Below the pieces are notes generated by a model. It made no database searches. It was not told the origin of the DNA and saw nothing but the letters and a program-made list of their open reading frames with translations. Below, in pieces: positions 15,312-24,340 of a DNA stretch of 32,527 nt; position 1 is the stretch's first letter; each line of letters begins with the position of its first letter. This stretch comes from a bacterium (lineage in GTDB: Bacteria > Margulisbacteria > Marinamargulisbacteria > UBA817 > JAQBTH01), in NCBI GenBank assembly GCA_027623425.1, contig JAQBTH010000016.1:1-32527 (forward strand). The letters are read 5' to 3'. The position numbers and the translations under genes were made by a program.

Positions 15312-15881
15312 ATGAAGCCTGGCTATATCATCATTATTTCCGGCCCGTCTGGAGTCGGAAAAGGAACCATTATCAAACGCGTACTAAATGTGCGCGACGA
15401 CTTAATTTTAAGTGTATCGGCCACAACGCGAAAACCACGACCAGGTGAAGTTGACGGGATAAGCTACCATTTCATGAGCACCGAAGAATTCAAAGAAGCG
15501 GCAAACGCGGGTGCGTTTTTAGAGTATTGCGAGGTACACGGTAATTTATACGGTACCCTACTCGAAAATGTAAACAACACACTAAACCAAGGCAAACATA
15601 TATTATTGGAAATTGATACCCAGGGAGCCGAAAAAGTAAGGCTAAATCACACACGCGTCATCAGCATATTTGTGGTGCCACCAACCTTCCAAACACTTAT
15701 CAATCGCCTGCATGAACGCAACACCGAAGACCCCGATGTTATCAAAAATCGCCTGATGATGGCAGGAAATGAACTTGCAACAATTGGCAAATACGATTAT
15801 ATTGTAGTGAACGATAAATTAGATGTGGCGACTACAGATATATTAGATATTCTAGATTCTCTTGAAACCACGATAAATTGA
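15312..15881 (+). CDS. gmk: guanylate kinase
   Basis: A 189-residue kinase phosphorylating GMP to GDP. It has the P-loop IISGPSGVGKGTI (residues 7-19), the GMP-binding SVSATTRKPRPGEVDG...YHF, GAFLEYCEVHGNLYGT and LLEIDTQGAEKV, then the lid NRL..R...D...I..R. The ATG has AGGA five bases upstream. It is followed by rpoZ and coaBC, the common bacterial order gmk-rpoZ-coaBC. Confidence 0.97.
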   Translation: MKPGYIIIISGPSGVGKGTIIKRVLNVRDDLILSVSATTRKPRPGEVDGISYHFMSTEEFKEAANAGAFLEYCEVHGNLYGTLLENVNNTLNQGKHILLEIDTQGAEKVRLNHTRVISIFVVPPTFQTLINRLHERNTEDPDVIKNRLMMAGNELATIGKYDYIVVNDKLDVATTDILDILDSLETTIN

Positions 15882-15900
15882 AGGGACTGTAAATTAGAAC

Positions 15901-16257
15901 ATGGCAAACAAAGAAACAGAAAAAAAAGCACCGGTAAGCTTAACAAAAAAATTTCCTAACCGATTTCTTTTAACCTTGGCAGCAGCTAAACGTGCGCGTC
16001 AAATTAAAGAAGGTGCGCGTCCCTTAATAGCAGATGAAGGCGTAGTTCCAATTTTGACCGCTCTTGAAGAACTTCGAGCAGATAAAATTGAAGTAAGCCT
16101 TGATACGCCAACACAACGTAACGAATCGTTAATGGATGAGATCGCAGATTTAGACTTAAACAACTCAAGCGCGTTTGATGAAGAAGAAGGCGCTGAACCA
16201 CAAGAAAAAAAGAACGAGAAAAAGCCTAAAAGCAAATCTAAATCTTTAGCGGCATAA
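15901..16257 (+). CDS. rpoZ: RNA polymerase omega subunit with long charged tail
   Basis: A 118-residue protein. The omega core is the segment FPNRFLLTLAAAKRARQIKEG followed by ARPLI, which clamps the beta-prime subunit. The region after residue about 65 is an extension, first acidic (DEEEGAEPQE) and then Lys-rich (KKNEKKPKSKSKS), longer than in the roughly 90-residue E. coli protein. Position between gmk and coaBC supports the call. Confidence 0.9.
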   Translation: MANKETEKKAPVSLTKKFPNRFLLTLAAAKRARQIKEGARPLIADEGVVPILTALEELRADKIEVSLDTPTQRNESLMDEIADLDLNNSSAFDEEEGAEPQEKKNEKKPKSKSKSLAA

Positions 16258-16259
16258 CC

Positions 16260-17405
16260 ATGCACATCATTCTGGGAATTAGCGGCGGCATTTCGGCGTA
16301 TAAAATTCCAGAGTTAATACGGATACTTAAGCGAGACGGACATACGGTTTCAGCCATAATGACTGAACATGCACATGAGTTTGTAACAGAAACCACGATT
16401 GCAACCGTATCCGAATCACCCATAAACAATAGTGACCCATACAACACGGCAAGCCACATAAACCATGAGCGCCAAGGCGATATTTTTGTTGTGGCCCCTG
16501 CTACAGCCAATCAAATTGCAAAATATTATGCTGGCATTGCGGACGATGCCCTATCCACGGCATTCTTAACCTTTACAGGCCCAAAGCTAATTTGCCCAGC
16601 AATGCATACCCAAATGTGGGAAAACCCCATTACACAGCGCAATATCGCTGGATTAGACGCTTTAGGTGTTAAACGGCTTGGGCCCTTTGATGGAGAACTG
16701 GCCTGCGGGGATTCTGGGCAAGGACGAATGGCCGAACCCGCATTAATAGCGTCAGCCATCACCAATATCGCCCTTGGAGAACAACAACTATCCGGACGAC
16801 ACATTTTGATTAGTGCTGGCGGAACAAGCGAAAGGATTGACCCGGTACGCACACTAACAAACCGCGCCACAGGCACTCTCGGCGCCACATGTGCCACACT
16901 GGCTGCGCTTTCCGGTGCGAACGTGCACCTGGTCACAACCGATCCGGGCCACCAATCACCCATATACCGCACCACAGTCGTTGAATCTGCTAGCGAGCTT
17001 GCAAACGCACTACAGCGCGCGTGGCCCGAAAACGATAGCCTGATCATGAGTGCCGCCGTAAGCGATTTTACGCTTGAAGCAGGCGAGACTAAACGGCGGC
17101 GCAGCGACGCACTAGCCTTAGAATTAACACCCACACAAGACATCGTCGCTGAACTGGCAACACATAAAACACCCGAGCAAGTCATAATTGGGTTTTGCCT
17201 AGGTGACGCGGATGGATTAGAAGAACTGGCCATATCAAAATTAAAAACAAAGAAGATCGACTATATCGTTGCCAACACCAAAGAGAACATTGGCGCACAG
17301 GCCCGCACCTTTTCCATCTATAACAAATCAGGTAAAATATCTGAAAAATTAAACGTAAGCGTCACCGAATCAGCGCATGCAATATTAAATTGCCTACGTC
17401 ATTAA
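16260..17405 (+). CDS. coaBC: bifunctional phosphopantothenoylcysteine decarboxylase / phosphopantothenate-cysteine ligase
   Basis: A 381-residue enzyme for two steps of coenzyme A synthesis. The N-terminal flavoprotein CoaC domain has GISGGISAYKIPELIR, the active-site HI in TASHINHERQGDIFVVAPATAN and PAMHTQMWENP. The active-site cysteine flap is ACGDSGQGRMAEP. The C-terminal CoaB domain starts at ILISAGGTSERIDPVR, continues with TNRATGTLG, and has SAAVSDF and KLKTKKIDYIVAN. It begins two bases after the rpoZ stop. Confidence 0.96.
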   Translation: MHIILGISGGISAYKIPELIRILKRDGHTVSAIMTEHAHEFVTETTIATVSESPINNSDPYNTASHINHERQGDIFVVAPATANQIAKYYAGIADDALSTAFLTFTGPKLICPAMHTQMWENPITQRNIAGLDALGVKRLGPFDGELACGDSGQGRMAEPALIASAITNIALGEQQLSGRHILISAGGTSERIDPVRTLTNRATGTLGATCATLAALSGANVHLVTTDPGHQSPIYRTTVVESASELANALQRAWPENDSLIMSAAVSDFTLEAGETKRRRSDALALELTPTQDIVAELATHKTPEQVIIGFCLGDADGLEELAISKLKTKKIDYIVANTKENIGAQARTFSIYNKSGKISEKLNVSVTESAHAILNCLRH

Positions 17406-17421
17406 TCCAGGAGGGTCACCA

Positions 17422-19257
17422 ATGAGCAAATCAACAACACCCCAAAAAGGTAAAATATCCATACATACAGAAAACATTTTTCCCATCATTAAAAAATGGT
17501 TGTATTCCGAGCACGAAATATTTTTACGCGAACTCGTATCAAATGCAGTAGATGCCATATCAAAACGCCACAAAATTGCCATCAAAGAAAGTTTAGGCGC
17601 CACACCAGAAGGCCGAGTAAATATTAGCCTCGACAAAGAAAACAAAACGATTACCATATCCGATAACGGATTAGGGATGACCAAAGACGAGATCGAAAAA
17701 TACATTACTCAAATCGCATTTTCTGGAGCAGAAGAATTTTTATCCAAGTACGATGATAAAGAGGAAAAAACCGGAATAATAGGTCATTTTGGGCTAGGAT
17801 TTTATTCCAGCTTTATGGTCGCCAAAAAAGTAGAAATCAACTCGCTTTCATACCAGAAAGAGGCAGAAGCGTCTCACTGGAGCTGCACAGGAAGTACAGA
17901 ATATGAAATAAGCGAAGGCAACAGAACCGAAGTTGGAACCGACATTATTTTACATGTGTCTGACGATCAAACCGAATATTTAGAAGAGGCGCGTATTGAA
18001 ACCTTAATTAAAAAATATGCTAACTTTTTGCCAATCGAGATCGCGCTAAATGATGAAGTAAAAAATGAACGAAACCCATTGTGGACAAAACAACCACAAG
18101 AGCTAGAAGATAAAGATTATACAGACTTCTACCAAACCCTATTCCCATTCCAACAAGAGCCCCTATTCTGGATTCATTTAAATGTGGATTACCCGTTTAA
18201 CGTGCAAGGAATATTGTATTTCCCACGTATGAGCCATGAATTGGAAACCCACAAAAGTAAAATCAAATTATTCTGCAAACAGGTATTTGTTACTGACAAC
18301 TCAGAAAATGTATTACCAGAATTTCTTACCGTGCTACAAGGCTGCATCGATTGCCCTGAATTACCCTTAAACGTGTCGCGTAGCGCACTTCAAAACGACC
18401 CCTACATTCAAAAGATATCCAAACACGTGGTTAAAAAAGTCGCCGATAAGCTAAATGAAATCAGTAAGCAAGACAAAGACGCGTTCATAACAATGTGGAA
18501 AGATATTCACCCGTTTATCAAATACGGCATGATGAATGACGACGAATTCTATAAAAAATGCGAACCGATCGTTGCCTTCGAATCCACATCAGGTGAATTC
18601 ACAACCCTAGCGGACTATGCCAAAACCAATAAAAACGAATCCGACGAAAAAACAACCATCATCTATAGTACAGATAAAAACTCTCAGGCAAGCACAATTG
18701 CCTCTCTTAAAGAACAGGGCAAAGAAATCCTACTATTAGACGCAAGAATCGACTCTCACTTCATTCAATTTGTAGAATCCAAATCCAACAATTTTGAGTT
18801 CAAATCAGTGGATTCCGTCGCAGCAGACGCATTGCAAAGCCAGGACGAAACAACAGACGAAGAAAAATCCAGTAATGACGATTTAATTACGGCTTTTAAA
18901 ACAGATTTAGGTAACGAGACGCTTACCGTTGAAGTGGCAAAATTAGGCAATGAAGAAATACCTGCCATTCTAAAAGTAGACGAATCATTAAAACGGATGG
19001 TAGAAATGTCTAGCATGATGTCAGGAAAATCGAGCATACCAGGGCTATCAATGCACACCGTAGTTCTAAACAGCAATAACCCAGCCGTAAAACTCATCCT
19101 TAGTAAAGCAAAAACCGATAATGACACAGAGCGCCAATTGGTAAGTGAACATGTCTATGACCTTGCAAGAATGGCCAGCAAACCACTAGAAGGTGACGAA
19201 ATGGCAAAATTCATTAAACGATCACAAACCCTACTCGTCAAAAGTAGCCAAGCGTGA
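17422..19257 (+). CDS. htpG: chaperone HtpG (Hsp90)
   Basis: A 611-residue bacterial Hsp90. The N-terminal GHKL ATPase domain shows FLRELVSNAVDA (Mg-binding Glu and Asn), ISDNGLGM, GTIGHFGLGFYSSFMV-type lid (read as IGHFGLGFYSSFMVA) and GTDIILH. The middle domain has RNPLWTK with the catalytic arginine region LPLNVSRSALQND. The C-terminal dimer domain follows. The ATG has an AGGAGG site seven bases upstream. The stop is the GTGA overlap with the next gene. Confidence 0.97.
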   Translation: MSKSTTPQKGKISIHTENIFPIIKKWLYSEHEIFLRELVSNAVDAISKRHKIAIKESLGATPEGRVNISLDKENKTITISDNGLGMTKDEIEKYITQIAFSGAEEFLSKYDDKEEKTGIIGHFGLGFYSSFMVAKKVEINSLSYQKEAEASHWSCTGSTEYEISEGNRTEVGTDIILHVSDDQTEYLEEARIETLIKKYANFLPIEIALNDEVKNERNPLWTKQPQELEDKDYTDFYQTLFPFQQEPLFWIHLNVDYPFNVQGILYFPRMSHELETHKSKIKLFCKQVFVTDNSENVLPEFLTVLQGCIDCPELPLNVSRSALQNDPYIQKISKHVVKKVADKLNEISKQDKDAFITMWKDIHPFIKYGMMNDDEFYKKCEPIVAFESTSGEFTTLADYAKTNKNESDEKTTIIYSTDKNSQASTIASLKEQGKEILLLDARIDSHFIQFVESKSNNFEFKSVDSVAADALQSQDETTDEEKSSNDDLITAFKTDLGNETLTVEVAKLGNEEIPAILKVDESLKRMVEMSSMMSGKSSIPGLSMHTVVLNSNNPAVKLILSKAKTDNDTERQLVSEHVYDLARMASKPLEGDEMAKFIKRSQTLLVKSSQA

Positions 19258-19856
19258 TATATGACGTCATTATAAAATTACTTAAAAAGAACTTCTACAT
19301 ACTAGGTAAAGAACGTTTTAAAAGCACCTTAAATAACCGCATATTAGAACGTTACACAGCAAAGCATCCTCTTCTAACCCCTGAATTAATAGTCGTAAAC
19401 GACCAGCCATACGGATTCAGACGACAAAGCAGAAGCAATAAAAGTTTGGAACGCTTCCCTATTTATTGCGAAATTGAATATTTTTACCATGATGAAGAAG
19501 ACATGCAGTTTCTTGAAAGCATCGATTTATATTCAGAAATTAAAATATCCGTACAAAATAAATTAAACACACTGAAAACACTCGCAAAGAAATTTGAAGA
19601 ATTTGTTTTAGTTGAGCGCATCAAACGCGTCGGGGTTGATGATGAAAGTGCTATTCTTATTTATTCCAAAATTAGCCAATATTTATTGGAGCAATTTTAC
19701 GACGATGAAGTAGATGAAGACTTCATTGATGAAGAAACCCTTGAAGCAGAATTGGCCCGGTATTTAATTGGATTTTCTAATTTCATTAAAGTAACAGATG
19801 AGATATTCATTAAAGGCAAAAAAATTGACCAGCTAGACCCTGACCTATTACCATAG
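19254..19856 (+). CDS. unknown 200-residue protein coupled to htpG
   Basis: Not recognised. The only sensible start is the GTG at 19254, which overlaps the htpG stop as GTGA. The N-terminal third is basic (KLLKKNFYILGKERFKSTLNN). A middle segment alternates aromatic and acidic residues (YCEIEYFYHDEEDMQFLE), followed by amphipathic helices (LNTLKTLAKKFEEFVLVERI). A strongly acidic stretch (YDDEVDEDFIDEETLEAEL) precedes a final ELARYLIGFSNFIKVTDEIF. There is no signal peptide and no membrane segment. Tight coupling suggests regulated production with HtpG, perhaps as a cofactor, but this is inference from position only. Confidence 0.6.
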   Translation: MIYDVIIKLLKKNFYILGKERFKSTLNNRILERYTAKHPLLTPELIVVNDQPYGFRRQSRSNKSLERFPIYCEIEYFYHDEEDMQFLESIDLYSEIKISVQNKLNTLKTLAKKFEEFVLVERIKRVGVDDESAILIYSKISQYLLEQFYDDEVDEDFIDEETLEAELARYLIGFSNFIKVTDEIFIKGKKIDQLDPDLLP

Positions 19857-19860
19857 AGGT

Positions 19861-20877
19861 ATGTTAGATACGTTTCTTGAACCATTAGCAGCAGGGCAAC
19901 ACCTTTCAGAATCCGAGAGTACCGCCTGCTTAAGCACCATATTTGACTCCGAATGCGCACAGTCGGAAATTGAACAATTGCTTAGCGCGCTACACACTAA
20001 GGGCGAATCAACCGATGAAATAGTAGGCTTCGCCAAGGCCATGCGCGCCAAAATGACCCCCGTTACCTTGAACAAAGATGCCATTGATCTATGTGGCACC
20101 GGTGGCAGTGGAAAATCGCGCTTTAACGTTTCTACTGCAGCCGCATTTGTCTTAGCTAGCATGGGAATTTCAGTAGCAAAACACGGCAACAGAGGATCAA
20201 AACAGCCTAACGGCAGCTTTGATTTTCTAGAGGCTCTTGGCCTGCCCATAGAACTCAGTTCAGCCCAGTGCGAAACCGCATTTTCGAAAACAAATCTATG
20301 TTTTTTATTCGCCCGTATGTTTCACCCCGCAATGGGCAAAGTGGCACCCGCGCGAAAAGCCCTGGGCCACCGCACAATATTTAACCTACTCGGTCCACTT
20401 TGCAACCCAGCTGGTGTAACCCACCAAATTATCGGGTGTGCCGATGAGGCTATTGCTAAAAAACTAGCCCCTGCCATTCAACGACTGGGTAGTAAGCGAG
20501 TCATCCTAGTCGTGGGGCATAATGGCTTGGACGAACTAAGCACAACAGGCACCAGTAAATTAATAGACGTGCGTGAAACCGCCATATCAGAAAGTATGTT
20601 CGACCCGGCAGAACTGGGTTTATCGGCCCAGGAACCAGAGGCCATCAGCGGTCTATCCGGTGCCGAAAACGCAGCCTTATTCAAATCTGTGTTTCAAGCA
20701 GGCGATGTGTCACACCCCATCGCGACCATTGTCGCGCTAAACGCCGGTTTAGCCGCCTATTGTGTGGGCAATAGCCTCACCATAGCCGATGGGGTAATGT
20801 TAGCGCAAACAGCCATTCGGTCCAAAGTGGCATGGGCTAAGTTCGAAGACTACCGCAACTCGGTCAGCGCACTATAG
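19861..20877 (+). CDS. trpD: anthranilate phosphoribosyltransferase
   Basis: A 338-residue enzyme of tryptophan synthesis joining anthranilate to phosphoribosyl pyrophosphate. The N-terminal helical domain is followed by the PRPP loop DLCGTGGSGKSRFNVSTAAAF, the anthranilate-site KHGNRGS and the family block ARKALGHRTIFNLLGPLCNP. HNGLDELSTTG comes next. GAGGT abuts the ATG with no spacer, which is unusual. No other trp genes are present, so it is an isolated member of a housekeeping run. Its 3' end overlaps ispD on the other strand by six bases. Confidence 0.95.
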   Translation: MLDTFLEPLAAGQHLSESESTACLSTIFDSECAQSEIEQLLSALHTKGESTDEIVGFAKAMRAKMTPVTLNKDAIDLCGTGGSGKSRFNVSTAAAFVLASMGISVAKHGNRGSKQPNGSFDFLEALGLPIELSSAQCETAFSKTNLCFLFARMFHPAMGKVAPARKALGHRTIFNLLGPLCNPAGVTHQIIGCADEAIAKKLAPAIQRLGSKRVILVVGHNGLDELSTTGTSKLIDVRETAISESMFDPAELGLSAQEPEAISGLSGAENAALFKSVFQAGDVSHPIATIVALNAGLAAYCVGNSLTIADGVMLAQTAIRSKVAWAKFEDYRNSVSAL

Positions 20878-21498
20878 GTCAGACGGCTGGGTAATTTTGA
20901 TATTACGGCTATCACCCGGCACGACAATCACAGCCTCGCCCAACGCTTCAATTAACATCGCCTCGTCAGTGGCGATAACATCGCTATTCTCATAGGCACG
21001 CGCTAATACATCATATGAAAAAACCTGAGGGGTTTGAATCGCACGCAGTGACTCTCGATCCACGGTACGCGTTACAACGGAACCCCTTACTTCTTTGATA
21101 GTATCAACAACCGGAACACCCGGAATGACTGCACCGTGCTGGCCAGCAGCCTCGATCAATGTACTGATCAATTGCGTGGATACGAACGGTCGCGCCGCAT
21201 CATGCACCATGACTGCATCGCACACCTTCAACGACTGAAAGCCTGTCTGGACCGAGTCCTTTCGAGTAGCCCCACCCAAAATAACGCGCCCAGGCAATCC
21301 ATGGGCTTTCAACTCATCTTCATACAACCCCTTCGTTTGTGGGTTCGCCGTAATCACCACATCCACAATCTCAGGTATGTTCAAAAAACACGACACCGCA
21401 CACGCAAACACGCTTTTCCCATGAATTTCAGCCAGTAATTTATTCCGGCCAAAACGCGAAGACGTGCCAGCAGCCGTAATAATTAACCCAATTTTCAA
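20872..21498 (-). CDS. ispD: 2-C-methyl-D-erythritol 4-phosphate cytidylyltransferase
   Basis: A 208-residue enzyme of the non-mevalonate isoprenoid pathway. It has the nucleotide-binding GLIITAAGTSSRFGRNKLLAE read in two parts (about residues 4-24), VMVHDAARPFVS, IPGVPVVDTIKEV, the catalytic-lysine region and AIQTPQVFSYD, then ATDEAMLIEALG. I choose the TTG at 21498, which overlaps the upstream tautomerase stop as TTGA and places the AAGTSSR motif at the usual distance from the N-terminus. The TTG at 21525 would sit inside the upstream gene. Confidence 0.92.
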   Translation of the reverse strand: MKIGLIITAAGTSSRFGRNKLLAEIHGKSVFACAVSCFLNIPEIVDVVITANPQTKGLYEDELKAHGLPGRVILGGATRKDSVQTGFQSLKVCDAVMVHDAARPFVSTQLISTLIEAAGQHGAVIPGVPVVDTIKEVRGSVVTRTVDRESLRAIQTPQVFSYDVLARAYENSDVIATDEAMLIEALGEAVIVVPGDSRNIKITQPSDL

Positions 21499-21674
21499 CC
21501 GAGTAAGTCGTTTCCTTTTGCCCAATTTTCCCGTGGAACTTCGTCAAACACAGTATAGGTATGATCAGCAGGTTTTCCTGCGTGTTCTTCTAACGATTTA
21601 GCAACATCTTTGGCAATTTTTTCTTTTTGCTCGCGCGTTAATGGGCCAGCTACTTTTACATTTACATATGGCAT
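21495..21674 (-). CDS. 4-oxalocrotonate tautomerase family protein
   Basis: A 59-residue protein of the tautomerase superfamily. After removal of Met it begins with the catalytic proline (PYVNVKVAG), followed by PLTREQKEKIAKDVAKSLEEH. TVFDEVPRENWAKGNDLL follows, the usual VxxxEVxxxNW... ending of short 4-OT-like enzymes. An AGGAGG site precedes the ATG. The stop overlaps the ispD start. The substrate cannot be told from sequence. Confidence 0.88.
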   Translation of the reverse strand: MPYVNVKVAGPLTREQKEKIAKDVAKSLEEHAGKPADHTYTVFDEVPRENWAKGNDLLG

Positions 21675-21690
21675 AATTTCCTCCTAGAGC

Positions 21691-21716
21691 GTCATCCCCG
21701 CAAAAGCGAGAATCCA
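21691..21716. repeat. intergenic copy of the GTCATCCC-type palindromic repeat
   Basis: It begins GTCATCCCCGC, has a CAAAAG centre and ends GCGAGAATCCA, matching the layout of the repeats inside tsaD (GTCATCCC...GGGATCCA) with a diverged stem. It lies just upstream of the tautomerase gene. Confidence 0.55.
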
Positions 21717-21759
21717 ATACCAATAGGATATCCTCAACTCGACGTACAAATCAACCCCA

Positions 21760-23103
21760 CTAATCAGCAGCCCGTGCATAGGAATTTGGTACATCCACCA
21801 AACTGCGATACTTCGCAACTGTTCGCCTGGCAATATCCAAATCGAACTCCTCTTTTAACACCGTAACTAATTGTTGGTCTGAAAAAGTGGGAAATCGTGT
21901 ACCTAAATCCTGAATAATCCCCTTAACACGTTCTTTTGTTTTCCCAAATACGCGCCGTGGGCACAACTCTTTTAAAGGCAGGGTACCAAAGGGCGTAATC
22001 ACATATTTCGATGACACAATACGCGACACAGTAGATGGCGATAATTCCATTGCCTCAGCGACTTCACGTTGTAAAAGTGGTCGAATATACGCCTTTCCAT
22101 GTGCCATAAACTCTTTTTGTTGGGTCATCACATACCCAACCAATCGCTGTAGTGTTTCTTTGCGTCGTTTCAAATCATCCACCATGGCCTTGGCTTCTTT
22201 AAACTGCTTAAGCAAATACTCGCGCGAATCCTTATCTAGTTCTGGATCTTCTAACATCTTTAAATGTTTTTCAGAGAGCTGAATTTGAATACCCTGGTCT
22301 TCTTCTAAATTTTGCAGTTTAATTTTGCCATCCACGAAATCAGCCTTAATACTTGGGATGATGTGACCAGTACCTTCACCCACATTTGCAAATCCCGCTC
22401 CCGGCGATGGGTTCAAATTATGCTTGATATAAGACACATAGGCCTCAACGTCGTCTTCGTCTAAACCCATCTCAGTTGCAATTGTCTCAAAATCCGCATC
22501 GCCAATATCTTGCAAATGATCACTCACAATTTCTTTAATGCAATCCTTCATCGCCTCATCATCAAATTCATTCGCCTCAATTTGAAGCAATAAACATTCC
22601 CGTAAATTACGCGCCCCTATTCCATCAGGCTCAAACGTATGAACGATTTTTAAAATTTCTCCCACCTTGCGTTCCGCAACACCCATATCAGAGACAATTT
22701 CATCACGTACCTTGGGATAATCTAAAATATACCCACGCGAATCAATCGCACCAATTAATGCTTCGGCCACCCGATAATCCTTATCAACCAAATGGCATAA
22801 ATCCAGTTGGCTCAATAAATGCTCTTGCAATGACGCATCTCTAGCCATTCCCTCCACGCCCAACATACCCTCTTCGCCATCATAATCCGCTTTTGCAGAA
22901 CCCGTTCGTGTTGAAAAGCGACGCTTTAAATTGTCTGCCTTCTTAATTTCCACAAATACATTTTTCTTACCCTCTTCTTCAAGCTTAGTCACCAAGTCGG
23001 AATAACTAAGTTGAAAGGTGCCCAACATTTGCACCATTTGAGGTGATAATATCTGCTTCATCGACTGAACTTGACGCAAGTTTAAACGTTGGCCATAACT
23101 CAT
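21760..23103 (-). CDS. rpoN: RNA polymerase sigma-54 factor
   Basis: A 447-residue sigma factor for promoters of the -24/-12 type, needing AAA+ activators. The glutamine- and leucine-rich region I (LRQVQSMKQILSPQMVQML) is short. The core-binding domain follows (LLSQLDLCHL..., GIGARNLRECLLLQ, NPSPGAGF). The HTH (REVAEAMELSPSTVSRIVSSKYV...TPFGTLPLKEL, read in parts) and the RpoN box ARRTVAKYR near the C-terminus are intact. The ATG at 23103 overlaps the tsaD stop as ATGA. No activator gene and no convincing -24/-12 site were found in this window. Confidence 0.96.
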   Translation of the reverse strand: MSYGQRLNLRQVQSMKQILSPQMVQMLGTFQLSYSDLVTKLEEEGKKNVFVEIKKADNLKRRFSTRTGSAKADYDGEEGMLGVEGMARDASLQEHLLSQLDLCHLVDKDYRVAEALIGAIDSRGYILDYPKVRDEIVSDMGVAERKVGEILKIVHTFEPDGIGARNLRECLLLQIEANEFDDEAMKDCIKEIVSDHLQDIGDADFETIATEMGLDEDDVEAYVSYIKHNLNPSPGAGFANVGEGTGHIIPSIKADFVDGKIKLQNLEEDQGIQIQLSEKHLKMLEDPELDKDSREYLLKQFKEAKAMVDDLKRRKETLQRLVGYVMTQQKEFMAHGKAYIRPLLQREVAEAMELSPSTVSRIVSSKYVITPFGTLPLKELCPRRVFGKTKERVKGIIQDLGTRFPTFSDQQLVTVLKEEFDLDIARRTVAKYRSLVDVPNSYARAAD

Positions 23104-24281
23104 GCCACCACGCACCCCTCAGACATCGGTAAACCGGGCTGTACGCTCAATCGGTCTACAGGGGTTAGTCTGTCACTAATAATCGCGTAATGGGCTGCTA
23201 AACCAATCATCACCGCATTATCCGTACAAATCTTTGGTGACGGCACAATTAAAACGCGAGCACTACCTGACTCACTAGACGTCATCCCCAACTCAGTAGA
23301 CGTCATCCCCGACTTGATCGGGGATCCACTACCCAAAAGCGCCACTTCCAAACGCCCCCTTAAATAGGCGTTTGCCGCAACTCCACCCGAAAATACCAAT
23401 TGAGTGGTGCCCGTTTGGTCTAGTGCTAAAAGCGATTTCTCAATTAACGTGTCTGCCACAGCAGCCTGAAAACTGGCGGCAACATCGGCCGTCATCCCGC
23501 AACCCTCACCCGTCATCCCGCCACTCACACCCGTCATCCCCGACTTGATCGGGGATCCACCCTCACCCGTCATCCCGGACTCCGATCCGGGATCCCCCTG
23601 TTGTTCCCGAACCTTTTCAACTGCTTGTTTGACCGCCGTCTTTAAACCTGAAAAACTAAAATCCAGCTGCCCACGCATGGCGCGCGGAAATCGAAAAGCC
23701 CGTTCATCACCCGACAATGCCGCCGATTCAATAGACGGGCCACCAGGGTAGGCCAAATTAATCACGCGGGCGACCTTATCAAAGGCTTCGCCGCAGGCAT
23801 CATCACGGGTTTGCCCTACAATCTCAAAATCAAAATGATCTTTGCAATGAATCAAAGCCGTATGCCCCCCTGAAACCAATAAGGTAACACAGGGAAAAAC
23901 AGGTTTAACAGGCTCAGAAAACGCCGCATAGATATGACCATGCAAATGATTTACGCCAATACAAGGAATACCTAGTTGTAAAGCCAATGTTTTACCCACA
24001 GCCAAACCCGTTAATAAGGCCCCTTCTAATCCTGGCCCATAGGTCACTGCCACATGGGTAAAATCTGAAAACGCCAAACCCGATTCATTTACAACATCAG
24101 CAAGCAATATATTTAGTTTTTCCGTATGCATGCGGGACGCCAACTCCGGCATCACCCCACCAAACTTTTTATGCCATTTTATTTGTGATGCAACCTGATG
24201 CGCCAAAATATCACCATCACGCAACACCGCAACGGCAGATTCATCACAACTACTTTCTATCGCTAAAATAACATGAGACAT
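23100..24281 (-). CDS. tsaD: tRNA N6-adenosine threonylcarbamoyltransferase TsaD carrying repeat-encoded insertions
   Basis: A 393-residue enzyme of t6A37 tRNA modification. It shows ILAIESSCDESAVAVL, the metal-binding NHLHGH, VSGGHTAL, GEAFDKVARV and LDFSFSGLKTAVKQAV, with TDNAVMIG near the end. The family norm is about 335-345 residues. The excess is two Gly-, Ser- and Met-rich insertions with six GMT tripeptides and two copies of SPIKSGMT. They map to palindromic DNA repeats at 23281-23329 and 23491-23597. One falls between VREQQGD and DVAASFQAAV, the other between RLEVALLG and ARVLIVPSP, both predicted surface loops, and every piece is a multiple of three so the frame is kept. Start ATG 24281 matches family N-termini. 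Confidence 0.94.
   Translation of the reverse strand: MSHVILAIESSCDESAVAVLRDGDILAHQVASQIKWHKKFGGVMPELASRMHTEKLNILLADVVNESGLAFSDFTHVAVTYGPGLEGALLTGLAVGKTLALQLGIPCIGVNHLHGHIYAAFSEPVKPVFPCVTLLVSGGHTALIHCKDHFDFEIVGQTRDDACGEAFDKVARVINLAYPGGPSIESAALSGDERAFRFPRAMRGQLDFSFSGLKTAVKQAVEKVREQQGDPGSESGMTGEGGSPIKSGMTGVSGGMTGEGCGMTADVAASFQAAVADTLIEKSLLALDQTGTTQLVFSGGVAANAYLRGRLEVALLGSGSPIKSGMTSTELGMTSSESGSARVLIVPSPKICTDNAVMIGLAAHYAIISDRLTPVDRLSVQPGLPMSEGCVVA
23281..23329. repeat. palindromic repeat inside tsaD, copy group 1
   Basis: GTCATCCCC occurs at 23281 and again 21 bases later at 23302. The second continues into a full stem ATCCCCGA...TCGGGGAT (23305-23325) and ends GGATCCAC. The 28-base unit 23302-23329 is identical to 23533-23560. 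Confidence 0.85.
23491..23597. repeat. palindromic repeat cluster inside tsaD, copy group 2
   Basis: GTCATCCC boxes start at 23491, 23512, 23533 and 23569, spaced 21, 21 and 36 bases. The third carries the full stem seen in group 1. The fourth has a related stem ATCCCGGA...TCCGGGAT (23572-23593). CACCC precedes most boxes. Confidence 0.85.
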
Positions 24282-24340
24282 AGCCACATAATACCGCACT
24301 TGGCACAAATTTTACATATTTTCATATTCCCCCCATAGCG

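Noticed and set aside
23281-23597. CRISPR-like array because of regularly spaced repeats
   Set aside because: Spacers are 12-13 bases, partly similar, and the whole block is translated in frame inside tsaD.
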